Source: Polyangiaceae bacterium
Lineage (GTDB): Bacteria; Myxococcota_A; Polyangia; Polyangiales; Polyangiaceae
Assembly: GCA_016933275.1 (NCBI GenBank)
Contig: JAFGBI010000251.1
Location: forward strand, 1-32,672
Direction: 5' to 3'
Length of the DNA: 32,672 bases
The translations under genes were made by a program, and so were the position numbers. This document shows, piece by piece, positions 9,163-18,482 of the stretch. The notes under the pieces are model-generated. The model did no database searches, had not been told where the DNA came from, and saw only the letters and a program-made list of their open reading frames with translations. Within the stretch, counting starts at the first letter, position 1, and every line of letters starts with the position of its first letter.

Positions 9163-10167
9163 ATGCGTGGCGTGATGATCGGGTGGTGGGTGTTGGTCGT
9201 CGCGGCGACGCTGTTCGCGTGGATCCCCCTGGCTCGGGCCGGGGACATGGCGGCCGCCGAAGCGTTGTTCAACGAAGGCCAGCAGCTGTTCGGCGCGGGG
9301 CGTACGGACGAGGCATGTGAGAAGTTTGCGGAGAGCCAGCGCCTGGATCCCTCGCCCGGCACGCTGCTCAACCTGGCGCGCTGCCACGAGAAGCAGGGGA
9401 AGACGGCCAGCGCCTGGGCAGAGTACCTGGCGGCGAAGCGAGCCGCCTCGACCGCGGGCCGTTCGGATGTCGCGGAAGCGGCCGCGGGGCTGGCGGATGC
9501 GCTGGCGCCGACGCTGTCGTATCTGACCGTCCACGTCGCAGTGCGCGTGGACGGCTTGCAGGTCACTCGCGACGGGGTGTTGCTCGAGGAGGGGGCCCTG
9601 GGAGCCAAGCTGCCCGTCGATCCGGGCACGCATCGGATCCAGGCCCACGCGCCCGGTCATGAGCCGTGGTCTGCCGAGGTGGTGGTTGCGGCGCAGGAGT
9701 CGCAACAGCTAGATATCCCGGCGCTCGCCCCCAAACCCCGCGCGCCGACCGAGCCTGCCGCGAGGCAGAGCGAAGTCCAGGAGCCAGAGGAACCTCGAGG
9801 CTCCGGGGTTCCGCCAGCTTCCCGCGCCAGGCCCCCCACGTTCGGCTACGTCCTTGGCGGCGTCGGCGTGGTGGCGTTGGGGACGGGCTTCGCGTTCGGG
9901 GGTATGGCCAAGGGGCGTTACGACGACGCCCTGGACTCGTGTCCCTCGCGCGCGGGGTGCAGCGACGCCTCCATCGCGGATCGGGACGACGCGGACGTCT
10001 TCGCGACGGTGGCCAACGTCGCCATCCCGGTGGGCGTGGCCGCGCTGATCACCGGGGTGGTTCTGGTCGCCACTCACCCGGGCCGCCAGCAGAAGCGGCG
10101 GGCCGTCACGGCCTCCGCCGCCTGGGTCGGCGGGGGCGCGTTCGGGGTCTTGGAGGGTTCGTTCTGA
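9163..10167 (+). CDS. TPR/PEGA-type envelope protein with two C-terminal TM helices
   Basis: From the chosen ATG the protein has 334 residues. It starts with a signal peptide or anchor (hydrophobic, ending LARAG), followed by a tetratricopeptide region (ALFNEGQQLFGAGRTDEAC and the next helix pair). A beta-rich PEGA-like segment (about 115-180) comes next, then a Pro/Glu-rich linker, and two hydrophobic helices near the C terminus separated by a Cys/Asp-containing loop. This layout is very common in Myxococcota, where such proteins sit beside kinases and lipoproteins; the precise role is unknown. Upstream in-frame starts exist (GTG 9142, ATG 9145), but 9163 has GGGAG 11 nt upstream and gives the cleanest signal sequence. 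The stop overlaps the next ATG by 1 nt (TGATG), so the two genes are probably co-translated. Confidence 0.8.
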   Translation: MRGVMIGWWVLVVAATLFAWIPLARAGDMAAAEALFNEGQQLFGAGRTDEACEKFAESQRLDPSPGTLLNLARCHEKQGKTASAWAEYLAAKRAASTAGRSDVAEAAAGLADALAPTLSYLTVHVAVRVDGLQVTRDGVLLEEGALGAKLPVDPGTHRIQAHAPGHEPWSAEVVVAAQESQQLDIPALAPKPRAPTEPAARQSEVQEPEEPRGSGVPPASRARPPTFGYVLGGVGVVALGTGFAFGGMAKGRYDDALDSCPSRAGCSDASIADRDDADVFATVANVAIPVGVAALITGVVLVATHPGRQQKRRAVTASAAWVGGGAFGVLEGSF

Positions 10168-11879
10168 TGGCACCGCGGAGACATTGGGCCCTGTCGCTTG
10201 GCCTACTCTACGGCGCGACCGCATGTCAGATCGTGCTGGGGTTCGAGGACTTCGAGGGTGCTGGCGCGGCTGGCGGTCACGCGGGCGTCGGAACCTGGGG
10301 CCATGCGGGCGCCGAAATGGGCGGTCGCGAGGCGGCTGGGGGCGACGCGGTCGCGGTTGGCCAGGGCGGTGCGGGTGGCGCGTCCGGCGCGCCGGCCACC
10401 GGAGGCCGGGACGGAGCCGAGGGGGATGCCTGCGCGGCGACCGAGGACTGCCTCGGCGATCTCGTGTGTCTGTACGGTCGGTGTCGGATCGAATGCTCCG
10501 ACGAGACAGGCTGTCCCTCGAGTAGCCTCTGCCTCTACGGCGGGACCGTGGGTGGGTGCCGGCTTCCCAGTGAGTCGAGCTGCGAGCGAGACCTCTGCGA
10601 GAACGCCCAGCTCGTTTGCGGTCTGGACAACAGCTGTCGCGTGGCGTGTAGCTCGGCGCACTCCTGTGATGCGCCCACGCAGCGCTGCGTAGCGGGGACC
10701 TGCGTGAGCACCGTGGGCCAGGACGCGGAGCGCTTCGATTGCGGTCGCGCCGGGGAAGGCCAGGTCGTGTGTGACGGCGCGGACCTCGGCGTGTGCAACG
10801 TCCTCGGTCCCGGGATCGTGACCGTGGCCGATTGCGAAACCGCCGGGATCTGCGAGGCGAGCATCCCGGAGGGAGGGGAGTACGACCCGGAGGATCCCCC
10901 CGAATGCGTCGAGGCTTGCGCTGCTGGCCAGGCCTATTGCGAGGGGGCGACGTTGCTCGAGTGCAAAGAGGATGGGTCTGGACCCGTGGACGCCGGGCGC
11001 GAATGCGCCACCGTCGAGCTTTGTGAGGATGCCGTGGCGGACGACGCCAGGCTCTGCGCGGAGCCGGCGTGCGCCGAAGCGGAGACCCGTTGTTCCGGCG
11101 GGCAAACCTCCCTGACCGGGGACATCTGCAACCAAGGCCGCACGGCGTTCGAGGCCCGGGACCTGTGCGACGTCGCCGGCCTCCAGTGCAATCCCGCGAC
11201 CGGAGGCTGCGTATCCTTCCACGTGGATCCGACGGAGGTGACCCGCGCGGACTATCTGGATTGGGTCCAGCAACTCGACGCGCCTCCGGAGCAGCCAGTG
11301 GGGTGCGAATGGAACGCGATCTTCGAACCCGGTGCCGACTGCCTTGCGGGCGCGGCATGTGCTGCGGACGACTGCCCCGTGGTCTGCGTGGACTGGTGCG
11401 ACGCCCTCGCCTACTGCGCCGCGCAGGGGAAACACCTCTGCGGGAGGCTGGGCGGTGGCATGGTGCGTTTCGAGGACTACGCCGATCCCGGACAGAGCGA
11501 ATGGACCAACGCCTGTTCGGCGGCTGGCCAGTTCCTCTTCGGGCATGGCAATGCGGTCCCGGAGACCGAGGCCGACGAGTGTGTCTATGCGGGCAATTCT
11601 GGGGGCACGGCCTTCCCGGTAGGGAGCCGCCGGGCCTGCCACTCTCCGGGGCGCGGCTATTCGAACCTCTACGACCTCTCGGGCAACGTCGCCGAATGGG
11701 AGGATTCCTGCGAGAGAGCCGTGAGCGACGGTCAAGCGAGCGAGGTGGACGCCTGTCGCACGCGTGGCGGTTCCTTCGCCTCGGATAGCCGGTCCCTCGA
11801 ATGCGCGAGGGTGCCCACCGTGCCGTTGGAGCGAGGCGCGGTATCCCCCGATGTTGGGATTCGGTGCTGTCAGGATTAG
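10167..11879 (+). CDS. SUMF1/FGE-like cysteine-rich lipoprotein, probably non-catalytic
   Basis: This 570-residue protein has a lipoprotein signal (GATAC, lipidated Cys20) and a Gly/Ala-rich linker to about residue 90. A long Cys-rich region follows with repeated CxxC-type spacing. The C-terminal third, from about residue 350, resembles the formylglycine-generating-enzyme (SUMF1) fold: DPTEVTRADYLDW, CVDWCDALAYC, LSGNVAEWE and GIRCCQD are the recognisable signatures. At the place where true FGE carries its two active-site cysteines (after RGGSF), this protein has Ser and Leu, so oxidation of sulfatase Cys is unlikely. Many bacterial SUMF1 domains are binding or structural modules. It starts at ATG 10167, overlapping the stop of the TPR gene. 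The longer open frame back to about 9666 is a shadow of that gene. Confidence 0.82.
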   Translation: MAPRRHWALSLGLLYGATACQIVLGFEDFEGAGAAGGHAGVGTWGHAGAEMGGREAAGGDAVAVGQGGAGGASGAPATGGRDGAEGDACAATEDCLGDLVCLYGRCRIECSDETGCPSSSLCLYGGTVGGCRLPSESSCERDLCENAQLVCGLDNSCRVACSSAHSCDAPTQRCVAGTCVSTVGQDAERFDCGRAGEGQVVCDGADLGVCNVLGPGIVTVADCETAGICEASIPEGGEYDPEDPPECVEACAAGQAYCEGATLLECKEDGSGPVDAGRECATVELCEDAVADDARLCAEPACAEAETRCSGGQTSLTGDICNQGRTAFEARDLCDVAGLQCNPATGGCVSFHVDPTEVTRADYLDWVQQLDAPPEQPVGCEWNAIFEPGADCLAGAACAADDCPVVCVDWCDALAYCAAQGKHLCGRLGGGMVRFEDYADPGQSEWTNACSAAGQFLFGHGNAVPETEADECVYAGNSGGTAFPVGSRRACHSPGRGYSNLYDLSGNVAEWEDSCERAVSDGQASEVDACRTRGGSFASDSRSLECARVPTVPLERGAVSPDVGIRCCQD

Positions 11880-11981
11880 ACAAAACTTGGAATCGCGGGC
11901 CATTGACGGCGTTGGGGACGGCTGAGCCGCCGCGCGGGAGACGTCGCGCGCGAGAAGGACCCGCATTCTCGTTGACCGAGG

Positions 11982-12007
11982 CCTCCGATCCCAAGTAGGG
12001 TCGGAGG
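11982..12007 (+). terminator. Hairpin between SUMF1-like and RCC1-like genes
   Basis: Arms 11982-11992 and 11998-12007 pair as 7 bp, a one-base bulge (T11989), then 3 bp, with the loop AAGTA. It lies about 100 nt after the SUMF1-like stop. There is no real T run after it, so this is a candidate only. Confidence 0.35.
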
Positions 12008-12078
12008 GTTCGATTGGGGACGTACTCTCGGGGATGCGCCTGGGGGCTGCGTTCTGGGCGAACGGTAGCCGGAGCGGC

Positions 12079-12084
12079 AAGGGA
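12079..12084 (+). promoter_or_regulatory. Ribosome-binding site deciding the start at 12092
   Basis: AAGGGA lies 7 nt before ATG 12092. It selects this start over the GTG at 12014, and the shorter form begins directly with a lipoprotein signal peptide. Confidence 0.6.
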
Positions 12085-12091
12085 CGTGAGT

Positions 12092-15000
12092 ATGTGGCGG
12101 CGGGGTTCGGTGGTGGCGGCCGGGTTCGTACTGGCGTGCGCGGGCAGCAAGGACCAACGGGTTGACGAGACGGTCAGCGAGGTGGCTGGTCACGGCGGCG
12201 AGCGCGCCGTCGTTGCCGGCGCGATCAGCGGGTCGGGCGCAGCGGGGGGAACCGCCGGCGCGGCCAACACCTCCGGAACGAATGCGGGAGCGAGCGGCGG
12301 CGTCCCGGGCGGAGGCGCGGCAGGCGGGCCCGCGGTCGAACCGGCAGGGGGGATCGTGTCCGGCGCAGGCATGTCTGCCGGCGGAGCGTCCGGCGCGGAG
12401 CCGTCCGATGCGGGCGCCTCCGGCGCGGGAGCGTCAAGCTCCGGCGGCTGCTCGACCGCCGAGGACTGCCCCCTGCCCCTCACCGTCCCGGAGGACTGCG
12501 CCGAGGCGCGCTGCCTCGATGCGATCTGCAGCTACGTCGGAGTCGATGCCGACCACGACGGCTTCCGGGTACAGCGGTGCACATCGCGCACGCCTGGCAT
12601 CGCCATCGAGACCGGTGAGGACTGCGACGATGGTGACGACAGCGTGAGCCCCAACGGGTGGGACGGTCCGGCGGGCGATGGCTTCGCCGACGGCTGCAAC
12701 GACAACATCGATCAGGATTGCAGCGGCCTGTTCGATGACGGGCAGCTCACGAACGGAGCGACGTGCACGTGCAATCCCGGCGAATCCGGGAGCTGTACCA
12801 CGACCGAGTCCGGGGTGGCGATCGCCTACCCGGTGATCGAGGGTGGCCAGCCCGTCGGCGCCTGCTCCTATGGCGCGCGGGAGTGCCTGCCGAACGGCAC
12901 CTGGGGCGCCTGCACCGGCGCGATCGGCCCCGCGCCGGAGACCTGCGACGGTGACGACAACGACTGCGACGGCGTGGCGAGCGCGGAGGATCTGGACGTC
13001 ATCGATCGAACGACCTTCGTGTGCGACGGCGATCTGGACAACCACGCTCCCATCGTGGACATAGTGTCGGTCGTCGCTTGTGTGGAGCCGGCCACGGGTT
13101 GCGACGGCCAATGGCTCAGCAACCCCGGGGTTTCGGTGTTCGACGATTGCGAAGACACCGATCCGCAGATGAACCCGGAGGAGACCGAGACCTGCAACGG
13201 CAAGGACGACGACTGCGACGGGGACACGGACGAGGCCGGCGCGCTGGGGGAAACCTACTGGTCGTACGACGCCGACGGCGACTCGTACCGGGATCAGACC
13301 CTACCCACGTACTACCAGTGCCACGCCCCTGGGACGGCGCCCGAGGGCTGTGCCGGGGAATGCCCGTCGGACACGTGGGTTTCGCGGGCAAGCACCCCGC
13401 TGCCGACGAACGACTGCGACGACGGCGATCCGCAGCGCAACCCCAGCGCCACGGATCCCTGCAACGGGGTGGACGACCTGGACTGCGACGGCAGTCCGGT
13501 GACCGGGTGCCCGTGCAGCAGCGGGGAGACCCAGCCGTGCGGCGAGCACCCGGGGTACGACGGCATCGGAATCTGCCACCCGGGAGAGCAGATCTGCAGC
13601 GCCGGGAGCTGGGGCAGCTGCGTGGGTGCCCAGGGTCCAGAGGCGGAGGTGTGCGGGACTCAGGACCGCGACTGCGACGGAACCCCGGGGAACACCGACG
13701 CCTCCGCGTCGGACCGGACGACCTGGGTGTGTGACGGCGACAAGGACGGCCGGCTCGCCGAGACGGGGGCCGTCGAGGTCCTGGCCTGCTCGGTCCCCGC
13801 TGCCAGCGCCTGCAACGGCGGTGACGGGGATTGGGTGGCCAACCCCGGCGACAGCCGTTACGACGACTGCGACGATACGGACGCCGACATCTGGCCTCAG
13901 GAGAACGAGGTCTGCGACGGCAAGGACAACGACTGCGACGACGATACCGACGCCGAGGACTCGTCGCTCTCGGGGACGCCGCAGAACCCGGGGGTGTCTT
14001 ACGCTTGCCAGGACGGCGCGTGGGTGATCACCCACTGCCCGACGAACGCCCTGCACTGTGATGGCAACGTCGACAACGGCTGTGAGACGGACGCGACCTC
14101 GCTGACCGACTGCCATGCGTGCAACAACGCCTGCGCGTTCGCCTGCGGAGCCAGCGACTGCGAGGAGATCCTGCGCCTGGAGCTCGGCAGCGACCACAGC
14201 TGCGCCATCACCGGCTCGGGCGCCGCGGTCTGCTGGGGCAGAAACGACGAGGGTCGGCTCGGGGACGACACGTCGACCGAGCACCATGCCGCCGAGCCCG
14301 TGGTGACCTTGGTCGGGTTCGCCGCCATCGCGGCCGGCCACGCGCACACCTGCGGGATCGCGGGCACGCCCCCGTTGAGCTACTGCTGGGGCAGCAATGC
14401 GAGCCAGCAGCTCGGGCTGCCGTCGAATGGACAGCCCGGAGGGGTGGCGAGCGCGGACGTCCCGCGGTCGCTGGGAGCCACGGTCGGCAACGTCCAGAGC
14501 ATGGCTGCGGGCGGCGAACACGGCTGCGCCGTGCAGACCGACGGGTCGGTGCGCTGCTGGGGCCTGCAGACGGACGGGCGTCTCGGCAACGGCGTGACAA
14601 ACGGCACCAGCACCGCGGTCGCCGCCTATCGCAACCCATCCAGTCCCGCCCTGATCGGGGATGCCACCGTGGTGACCGCTGGCTTCCGGCACACGTGCAT
14701 CATCAACGCGGGCGGTACCGTCGAGTGCTGGGGAGACAATGCGTCGGGCCAGCTCGGCGACGGGAGTTTCAACGACGGCCTCGCCGCGGTCGACGTGGTC
14801 GGGCTCTCCAACGTCACCGCCATCACCGCCGGCACGGCCCACACCTGCGCCCTTTCCGGGACGACCATGCACTGTTGGGGCGACAACGCTCACCGGCAGC
14901 TCGGCCCGGACCCGAACGGGAATGCGCTCCCCAGCTCGAGCTACAACACCCCCCAGCCGGTCGGGCTAACCGAGGTGACCGCGATCGCCGCTGGCGGCGC

Positions 15001-15295
15001 CTTCACCTGCGCGGTAGCCACCGGTCAGGTGCGGTGCTGGGGCCATAACACCAAGGGCCAGCGGGGCGACACGAGCTACGGCACCTCGACCCACACCCCA
15101 ACCTCCCTGTCGCTCCCCGGCATCACGGGGATCTGGGCCGGAGGCGAGCACGTGTGCGCGCTTCGCCGGGATGCGCCGGTCGGCAAGAACGATCCCGTCT
15201 ACTGCTGGGGCAGCAACGCCTACGGGCAGCTCGGCATCGGCAGCAAGGACAACAACAACCACCCCACCCCCGCCCTGATCCAGCCGCTCGATTGA
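12092..15295 (+). CDS. MopE-like metal-binding plus RCC1-repeat lipoprotein
   Basis: From ATG 12092 the product is 1067 residues. A short signal ends in VLAC (Cys16 lipidated), followed by a Gly/Ala/Ser linker of about 100 residues. The first half contains at least five copies of the CxxxDDDCDG type (for example TCNGKDDDCDGDTDE, VCDGKDNDCDDDTD), the putative metal-binding motif family known from MopE-type surface proteins; the acidic residues suggest calcium or copper binding. The C-terminal 370 residues hold seven RCC1-type repeats, each marked by CWG plus a QLG or RLG element, which should close into a seven-bladed propeller. The protein is likely displayed on the outer membrane. No enzyme motif is visible. 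It follows the SUMF1-like gene after 212 nt with its own hairpin, so it may be transcribed separately. Confidence 0.85.
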   Translation: MWRRGSVVAAGFVLACAGSKDQRVDETVSEVAGHGGERAVVAGAISGSGAAGGTAGAANTSGTNAGASGGVPGGGAAGGPAVEPAGGIVSGAGMSAGGASGAEPSDAGASGAGASSSGGCSTAEDCPLPLTVPEDCAEARCLDAICSYVGVDADHDGFRVQRCTSRTPGIAIETGEDCDDGDDSVSPNGWDGPAGDGFADGCNDNIDQDCSGLFDDGQLTNGATCTCNPGESGSCTTTESGVAIAYPVIEGGQPVGACSYGARECLPNGTWGACTGAIGPAPETCDGDDNDCDGVASAEDLDVIDRTTFVCDGDLDNHAPIVDIVSVVACVEPATGCDGQWLSNPGVSVFDDCEDTDPQMNPEETETCNGKDDDCDGDTDEAGALGETYWSYDADGDSYRDQTLPTYYQCHAPGTAPEGCAGECPSDTWVSRASTPLPTNDCDDGDPQRNPSATDPCNGVDDLDCDGSPVTGCPCSSGETQPCGEHPGYDGIGICHPGEQICSAGSWGSCVGAQGPEAEVCGTQDRDCDGTPGNTDASASDRTTWVCDGDKDGRLAETGAVEVLACSVPAASACNGGDGDWVANPGDSRYDDCDDTDADIWPQENEVCDGKDNDCDDDTDAEDSSLSGTPQNPGVSYACQDGAWVITHCPTNALHCDGNVDNGCETDATSLTDCHACNNACAFACGASDCEEILRLELGSDHSCAITGSGAAVCWGRNDEGRLGDDTSTEHHAAEPVVTLVGFAAIAAGHAHTCGIAGTPPLSYCWGSNASQQLGLPSNGQPGGVASADVPRSLGATVGNVQSMAAGGEHGCAVQTDGSVRCWGLQTDGRLGNGVTNGTSTAVAAYRNPSSPALIGDATVVTAGFRHTCIINAGGTVECWGDNASGQLGDGSFNDGLAAVDVVGLSNVTAITAGTAHTCALSGTTMHCWGDNAHRQLGPDPNGNALPSSSYNTPQPVGLTEVTAIAAGGAFTCAVATGQVRCWGHNTKGQRGDTSYGTSTHTPTSLSLPGITGIWAGGEHVCALRRDAPVGKNDPVYCWGSNAYGQLGIGSKDNNNHPTPALIQPLD

Positions 15296-15345
15296 GCCGA
15301 GGCGGCGGTTCGAGGTGCTCGTCCCCCACCACAGAGAGGTAGGCC

Positions 15346-18192
15346 ATGGCGTTTTCTCGTTCCATGTACTTCATCGCGGCGTACGGCGATGCCGGGAGCC
15401 GGGTGTTTCTGTTCAAGCAGACCAGCCCATCCACCATCCAGTGGGACGCGGCGACGCCGGCCGGCGATGACTGGACGCCGACTGGCGCTACGCTCCACCA
15501 GGCCGACGACACGGCGATCGGTTTCGGGGTCGATTCCGCCACGCTCGCGAGCCTGTTCACCGTGGTGCGCACGGGAGATGGCGGGGCAGGCACCATCGGG
15601 ACGGTCGACCTCGACGTCGCCGGTCTGGCCACGGTGGACTTCCGCGACACGCTGCTCGGCGTCTTCACGAGTGGAGGCCGCGTCAAGCTGCAGGTGACGG
15701 TCGACGGCGCGATAGGCCAGGCGCTCGAGGTCGAGCTCCGCGCCCTCAAGACCACCCGCTATCGGCTGAGCGGCAACGTAGCCCAGCCGGCGTATCACGT
15801 CGCGCCAGGGTCCGGGAACAACCTCGATATCGCCACGGCCCTCGCCGTGGGGGATGCCATCGGCAGCTACTGCGCCGATCTCGGCGGCCTCGTGGTGGTC
15901 GGGATGACCGCGAGCGATCTCACGCTCGACCCAGCGGGCCACGCTCCAGCCGACTCGGCCACTCGCAACCTCGAGATGGTCATCACGCACTCGGCGTTCA
16001 CGGGCGAGTCGAGGATGCCCGTGGATCTCCACGTGCCGACCGAGCTCGTCGTCCTGCTGGACCGTTCGGGGAGTATGGGGGCCAGTACCAGCACCGGCAA
16101 CGACAAGTGGACCGAGGCGCGGATCGCCGCCAATCTGCTGAGCCGGCTCTACGCCGATCTGGTCCCGCAGCTGTCTTCGCCCAATGGCGATATCCTCAGC
16201 CAGAACTCGATCGCGCTCGGGCATTTCCGGTGGTCGGGCGGCGCCGACGTGGGCTTCGGGGCGGGCTTGGTCCCCGCGACCACCAAGCCAGAGATCCCTG
16301 ACACGGTCGTCCAGGGCGGGGCGACGCCCATCGGCGTGGGCATCGTGGGCGAAGCCGCGCCCGGCACCGTACCCGGCGCCACCAGCCTGTTCACGAGCAA
16401 CCGGTGGAAGCAGCGCCACATCGTGCTGCTCACGGACGGGATGGACAACACGGGCAACCCGCGGCTCGATGACCTCACGGACATGAATCCCCTGTCCGCG
16501 GGCAACGACGTCGACCGTGGCGTCGTGATCCACAACATCTCCTATACCCAGACCGGTGACATGCTCGTCGCGGACATCGCGGCGCTCGTCTCCGAGCACG
16601 ACGGGTTCTACGACGATACGACCACGGCGACCGTCCAGGCGCTCGATCCGGACGACCTCAAGGATATGTTCCTCAGCGTCCTGTCGTCGATCCTGCCGGT
16701 CGAGAAGGCCGACGCCCTGACGCCGCTCAGCATCCCGTTGGAGGACGGGATCGAGCGGGCGATCTTCGTAGCCACTCGGCCGCCGGCGGGGGCGATCCAG
16801 CTCGAGGCCCACCTGGGCGCCGTGGACGCCACCACGGCGGCGGGCAAGACCGCTGACGTGGCTTGGGCCATCGTCGATCGGCCCGCGGCGGGCACCTACA
16901 GCGTGGCCAACGCGCCCGCGGGAGCGAAGCTCTTCGCGCTCTTCGATCTGACCACGCGGGTCCGCTGCTCCGCGTCCGCGAGCGGTGTCGGCCAACCGAT
17001 CCATCTCGTCGCGGAATTGCGGCACCATGGCGTCCCCATCTCCGGGGCCAACGTCCGCGCCACCAAGCTCTCGCCGGGAGCCTCGCTCGGCGAGGTACTG
17101 ACGGGCTTCGTGAAGAGGGGAGGCCTGACCAGCGCCGTCCGGCGCCGCCTGTTGGATCCGGCGGCCCTGAAGGCTGCCCAGGCCGCCGCGCTGGGCCAGG
17201 CGTCAGCGGACGTCAAATCGGTTCAGCGTCAGCTGCTAGCGGCCCTCGAGCGGCTGGAGAACGTGGCGTTCACGACGGATGTCGAGTCCATCGCTCTGCG
17301 CGAGGTGTCTCCAGGTCGCTACGAGGCCACGGTTCCCCCGCAGGATACCGTGAACGAGAACGTCTACACGTTCAAGTTTCGCGCGATGGGGGTCACTCCA
17401 CGAGGACACGAGTTCCAGCGCGACCATCGGCTCTCGGTCGTACTGCCCGCCGTGGCGGATCCGACCCAATCCGAGGCGTCGCTCTCTTCCACCAAGCTCG
17501 CGAACGGGAAGACCCAGTGGACGGCCACCGTGCTTCCCCGTACGGCGACCGGCAAGCCGCTCGGACCCGGCCTCGTGCCGCTGCTCTCGTACCAGCACCT
17601 CGATCCCGCGGACCGAAAGCGGTTCGCCAGGCCCGTCATCGTCGACAATCTGGACGGGACCTATCGAACGGTTGTCGCGACCGACACCGACCAGGCCCCG
17701 AAGCTAGGCCTCTACTCCGGGCGTCCCGACCGGGGAGCGAGACCGGTGGTCGTGGCGCCGAAGACGCCACGGGTGCGCAAGGTCTCGGTTCGCCTCGACA
17801 AGATCCAGGTGCTCGACGACAAGGATCCGCTGCTTTTCGGGCCCGGTGAGCTCGTCTTCTTCACGCACGTAGCGCCGAACGGCAGCCCGTCGCGAACGGT
17901 CGGCAAGCGTCTCCCCGCGCAGGGTCATTTCTCGGTGTCGAGCGGCCAGTGCATCGAGATCGGCGAGGTCATCTACCGCGGCTTCGTCGAAGCGGGCGCC
18001 TCGCTGGTCATCGGGGTGGCCGGCAAGGAGCTCGACTGGCCCCGGTGCTTCGCCCTGGACGACGAGCTGACGCGGTATGTCCGCTGTCTTCGTCTCCCGG
18101 AGGTGACCAGGCAGATGACGCCAGGGGACGAGACGAACGACCCGGAGGCACTGCGGGACTGGAAGCTCTGGTACACGGTGGACGTCGACTGA
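15346..18192 (+). CDS. VWA-domain protein, no signal peptide seen
   Basis: This 948-residue protein has a von Willebrand factor A domain at about 225-450. The MIDAS metal site looks complete: DRSGS (Asp239, Ser241, Ser243), Thr327 in GATPIG and Asp364 in LLTDG. An N-terminal beta-rich region (1-220) and a C-terminal beta-rich region (about 520-948) flank it; the latter contains an Ala/Leu-rich helix near 600-640. No typical signal peptide or lipobox is present, in contrast with the lipoproteins just upstream, so it may be cytoplasmic or exported by another route. The ATG at 15346 has AGAGAGG 6 nt upstream and is 50 nt after the RCC1 gene, so the two are probably one operon. Function unknown; VWA domains usually mediate metal-dependent protein binding. 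Confidence 0.85.
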   Translation: MAFSRSMYFIAAYGDAGSRVFLFKQTSPSTIQWDAATPAGDDWTPTGATLHQADDTAIGFGVDSATLASLFTVVRTGDGGAGTIGTVDLDVAGLATVDFRDTLLGVFTSGGRVKLQVTVDGAIGQALEVELRALKTTRYRLSGNVAQPAYHVAPGSGNNLDIATALAVGDAIGSYCADLGGLVVVGMTASDLTLDPAGHAPADSATRNLEMVITHSAFTGESRMPVDLHVPTELVVLLDRSGSMGASTSTGNDKWTEARIAANLLSRLYADLVPQLSSPNGDILSQNSIALGHFRWSGGADVGFGAGLVPATTKPEIPDTVVQGGATPIGVGIVGEAAPGTVPGATSLFTSNRWKQRHIVLLTDGMDNTGNPRLDDLTDMNPLSAGNDVDRGVVIHNISYTQTGDMLVADIAALVSEHDGFYDDTTTATVQALDPDDLKDMFLSVLSSILPVEKADALTPLSIPLEDGIERAIFVATRPPAGAIQLEAHLGAVDATTAAGKTADVAWAIVDRPAAGTYSVANAPAGAKLFALFDLTTRVRCSASASGVGQPIHLVAELRHHGVPISGANVRATKLSPGASLGEVLTGFVKRGGLTSAVRRRLLDPAALKAAQAAALGQASADVKSVQRQLLAALERLENVAFTTDVESIALREVSPGRYEATVPPQDTVNENVYTFKFRAMGVTPRGHEFQRDHRLSVVLPAVADPTQSEASLSSTKLANGKTQWTATVLPRTATGKPLGPGLVPLLSYQHLDPADRKRFARPVIVDNLDGTYRTVVATDTDQAPKLGLYSGRPDRGARPVVVAPKTPRVRKVSVRLDKIQVLDDKDPLLFGPGELVFFTHVAPNGSPSRTVGKRLPAQGHFSVSSGQCIEIGEVIYRGFVEAGASLVIGVAGKELDWPRCFALDDELTRYVRCLRLPEVTRQMTPGDETNDPEALRDWKLWYTVDVD

Positions 18193-18215
18193 CCGGCGCG
18201 GGCAGGTGGCGCGAA

Positions 18216-18250
18216 CGCCCCTCCGCCGAGCGACCATCCGGCGAGGGGCG
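18216..18250 (+). terminator. GC-rich hairpin after the VWA gene
   Basis: Arms 18216-18228 and 18239-18250 form a 12-bp stem (8 bp, one bulged C at 18224, then 4 bp) with a 10-nt loop. It starts 24 nt after the VWA stop. No T tract follows, which is common in GC-rich genomes. It probably ends the 9163-18192 gene run. Confidence 0.5.
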
Positions 18251-18482
18251 AGGACGCGCGCTCCGCACCCCGAAGCCGGCGGAGCCGGAGGCACTCAAGG
18301 GACATCAGCGGTCGGCCATCAGCTGGCAGGTAGGACGCGGGAGCTCTGGTCGCTGACGCGTGATCGCTGATGGTCACGAGAACGCTGACGAATTCCCTGG
18401 CAGACGGGGTCGAGATCGCACCGCCGAGGAACCGATGGTGAGTGTAGACGCGAGCATGCCGTAGTAGACTGGCGGACACCTC

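Noticed and set aside
8865-9320. A 151-codon + strand frame between pbpC and the TPR gene
   Set aside because: No family resemblance, overlaps the better supported TPR gene by more than 150 nt and has no convincing ribosome-binding site.
12001-12020. A T-loop-like GGTTCGATT suggesting a tRNA
   Set aside because: No acceptor, D or anticodon stem can be formed around it.
10203-12080. Long - strand frames opposite the SUMF1-like gene
   Set aside because: No domain signature, unusual composition, antisense to a protein with a clear lipobox and SUMF1 motifs.
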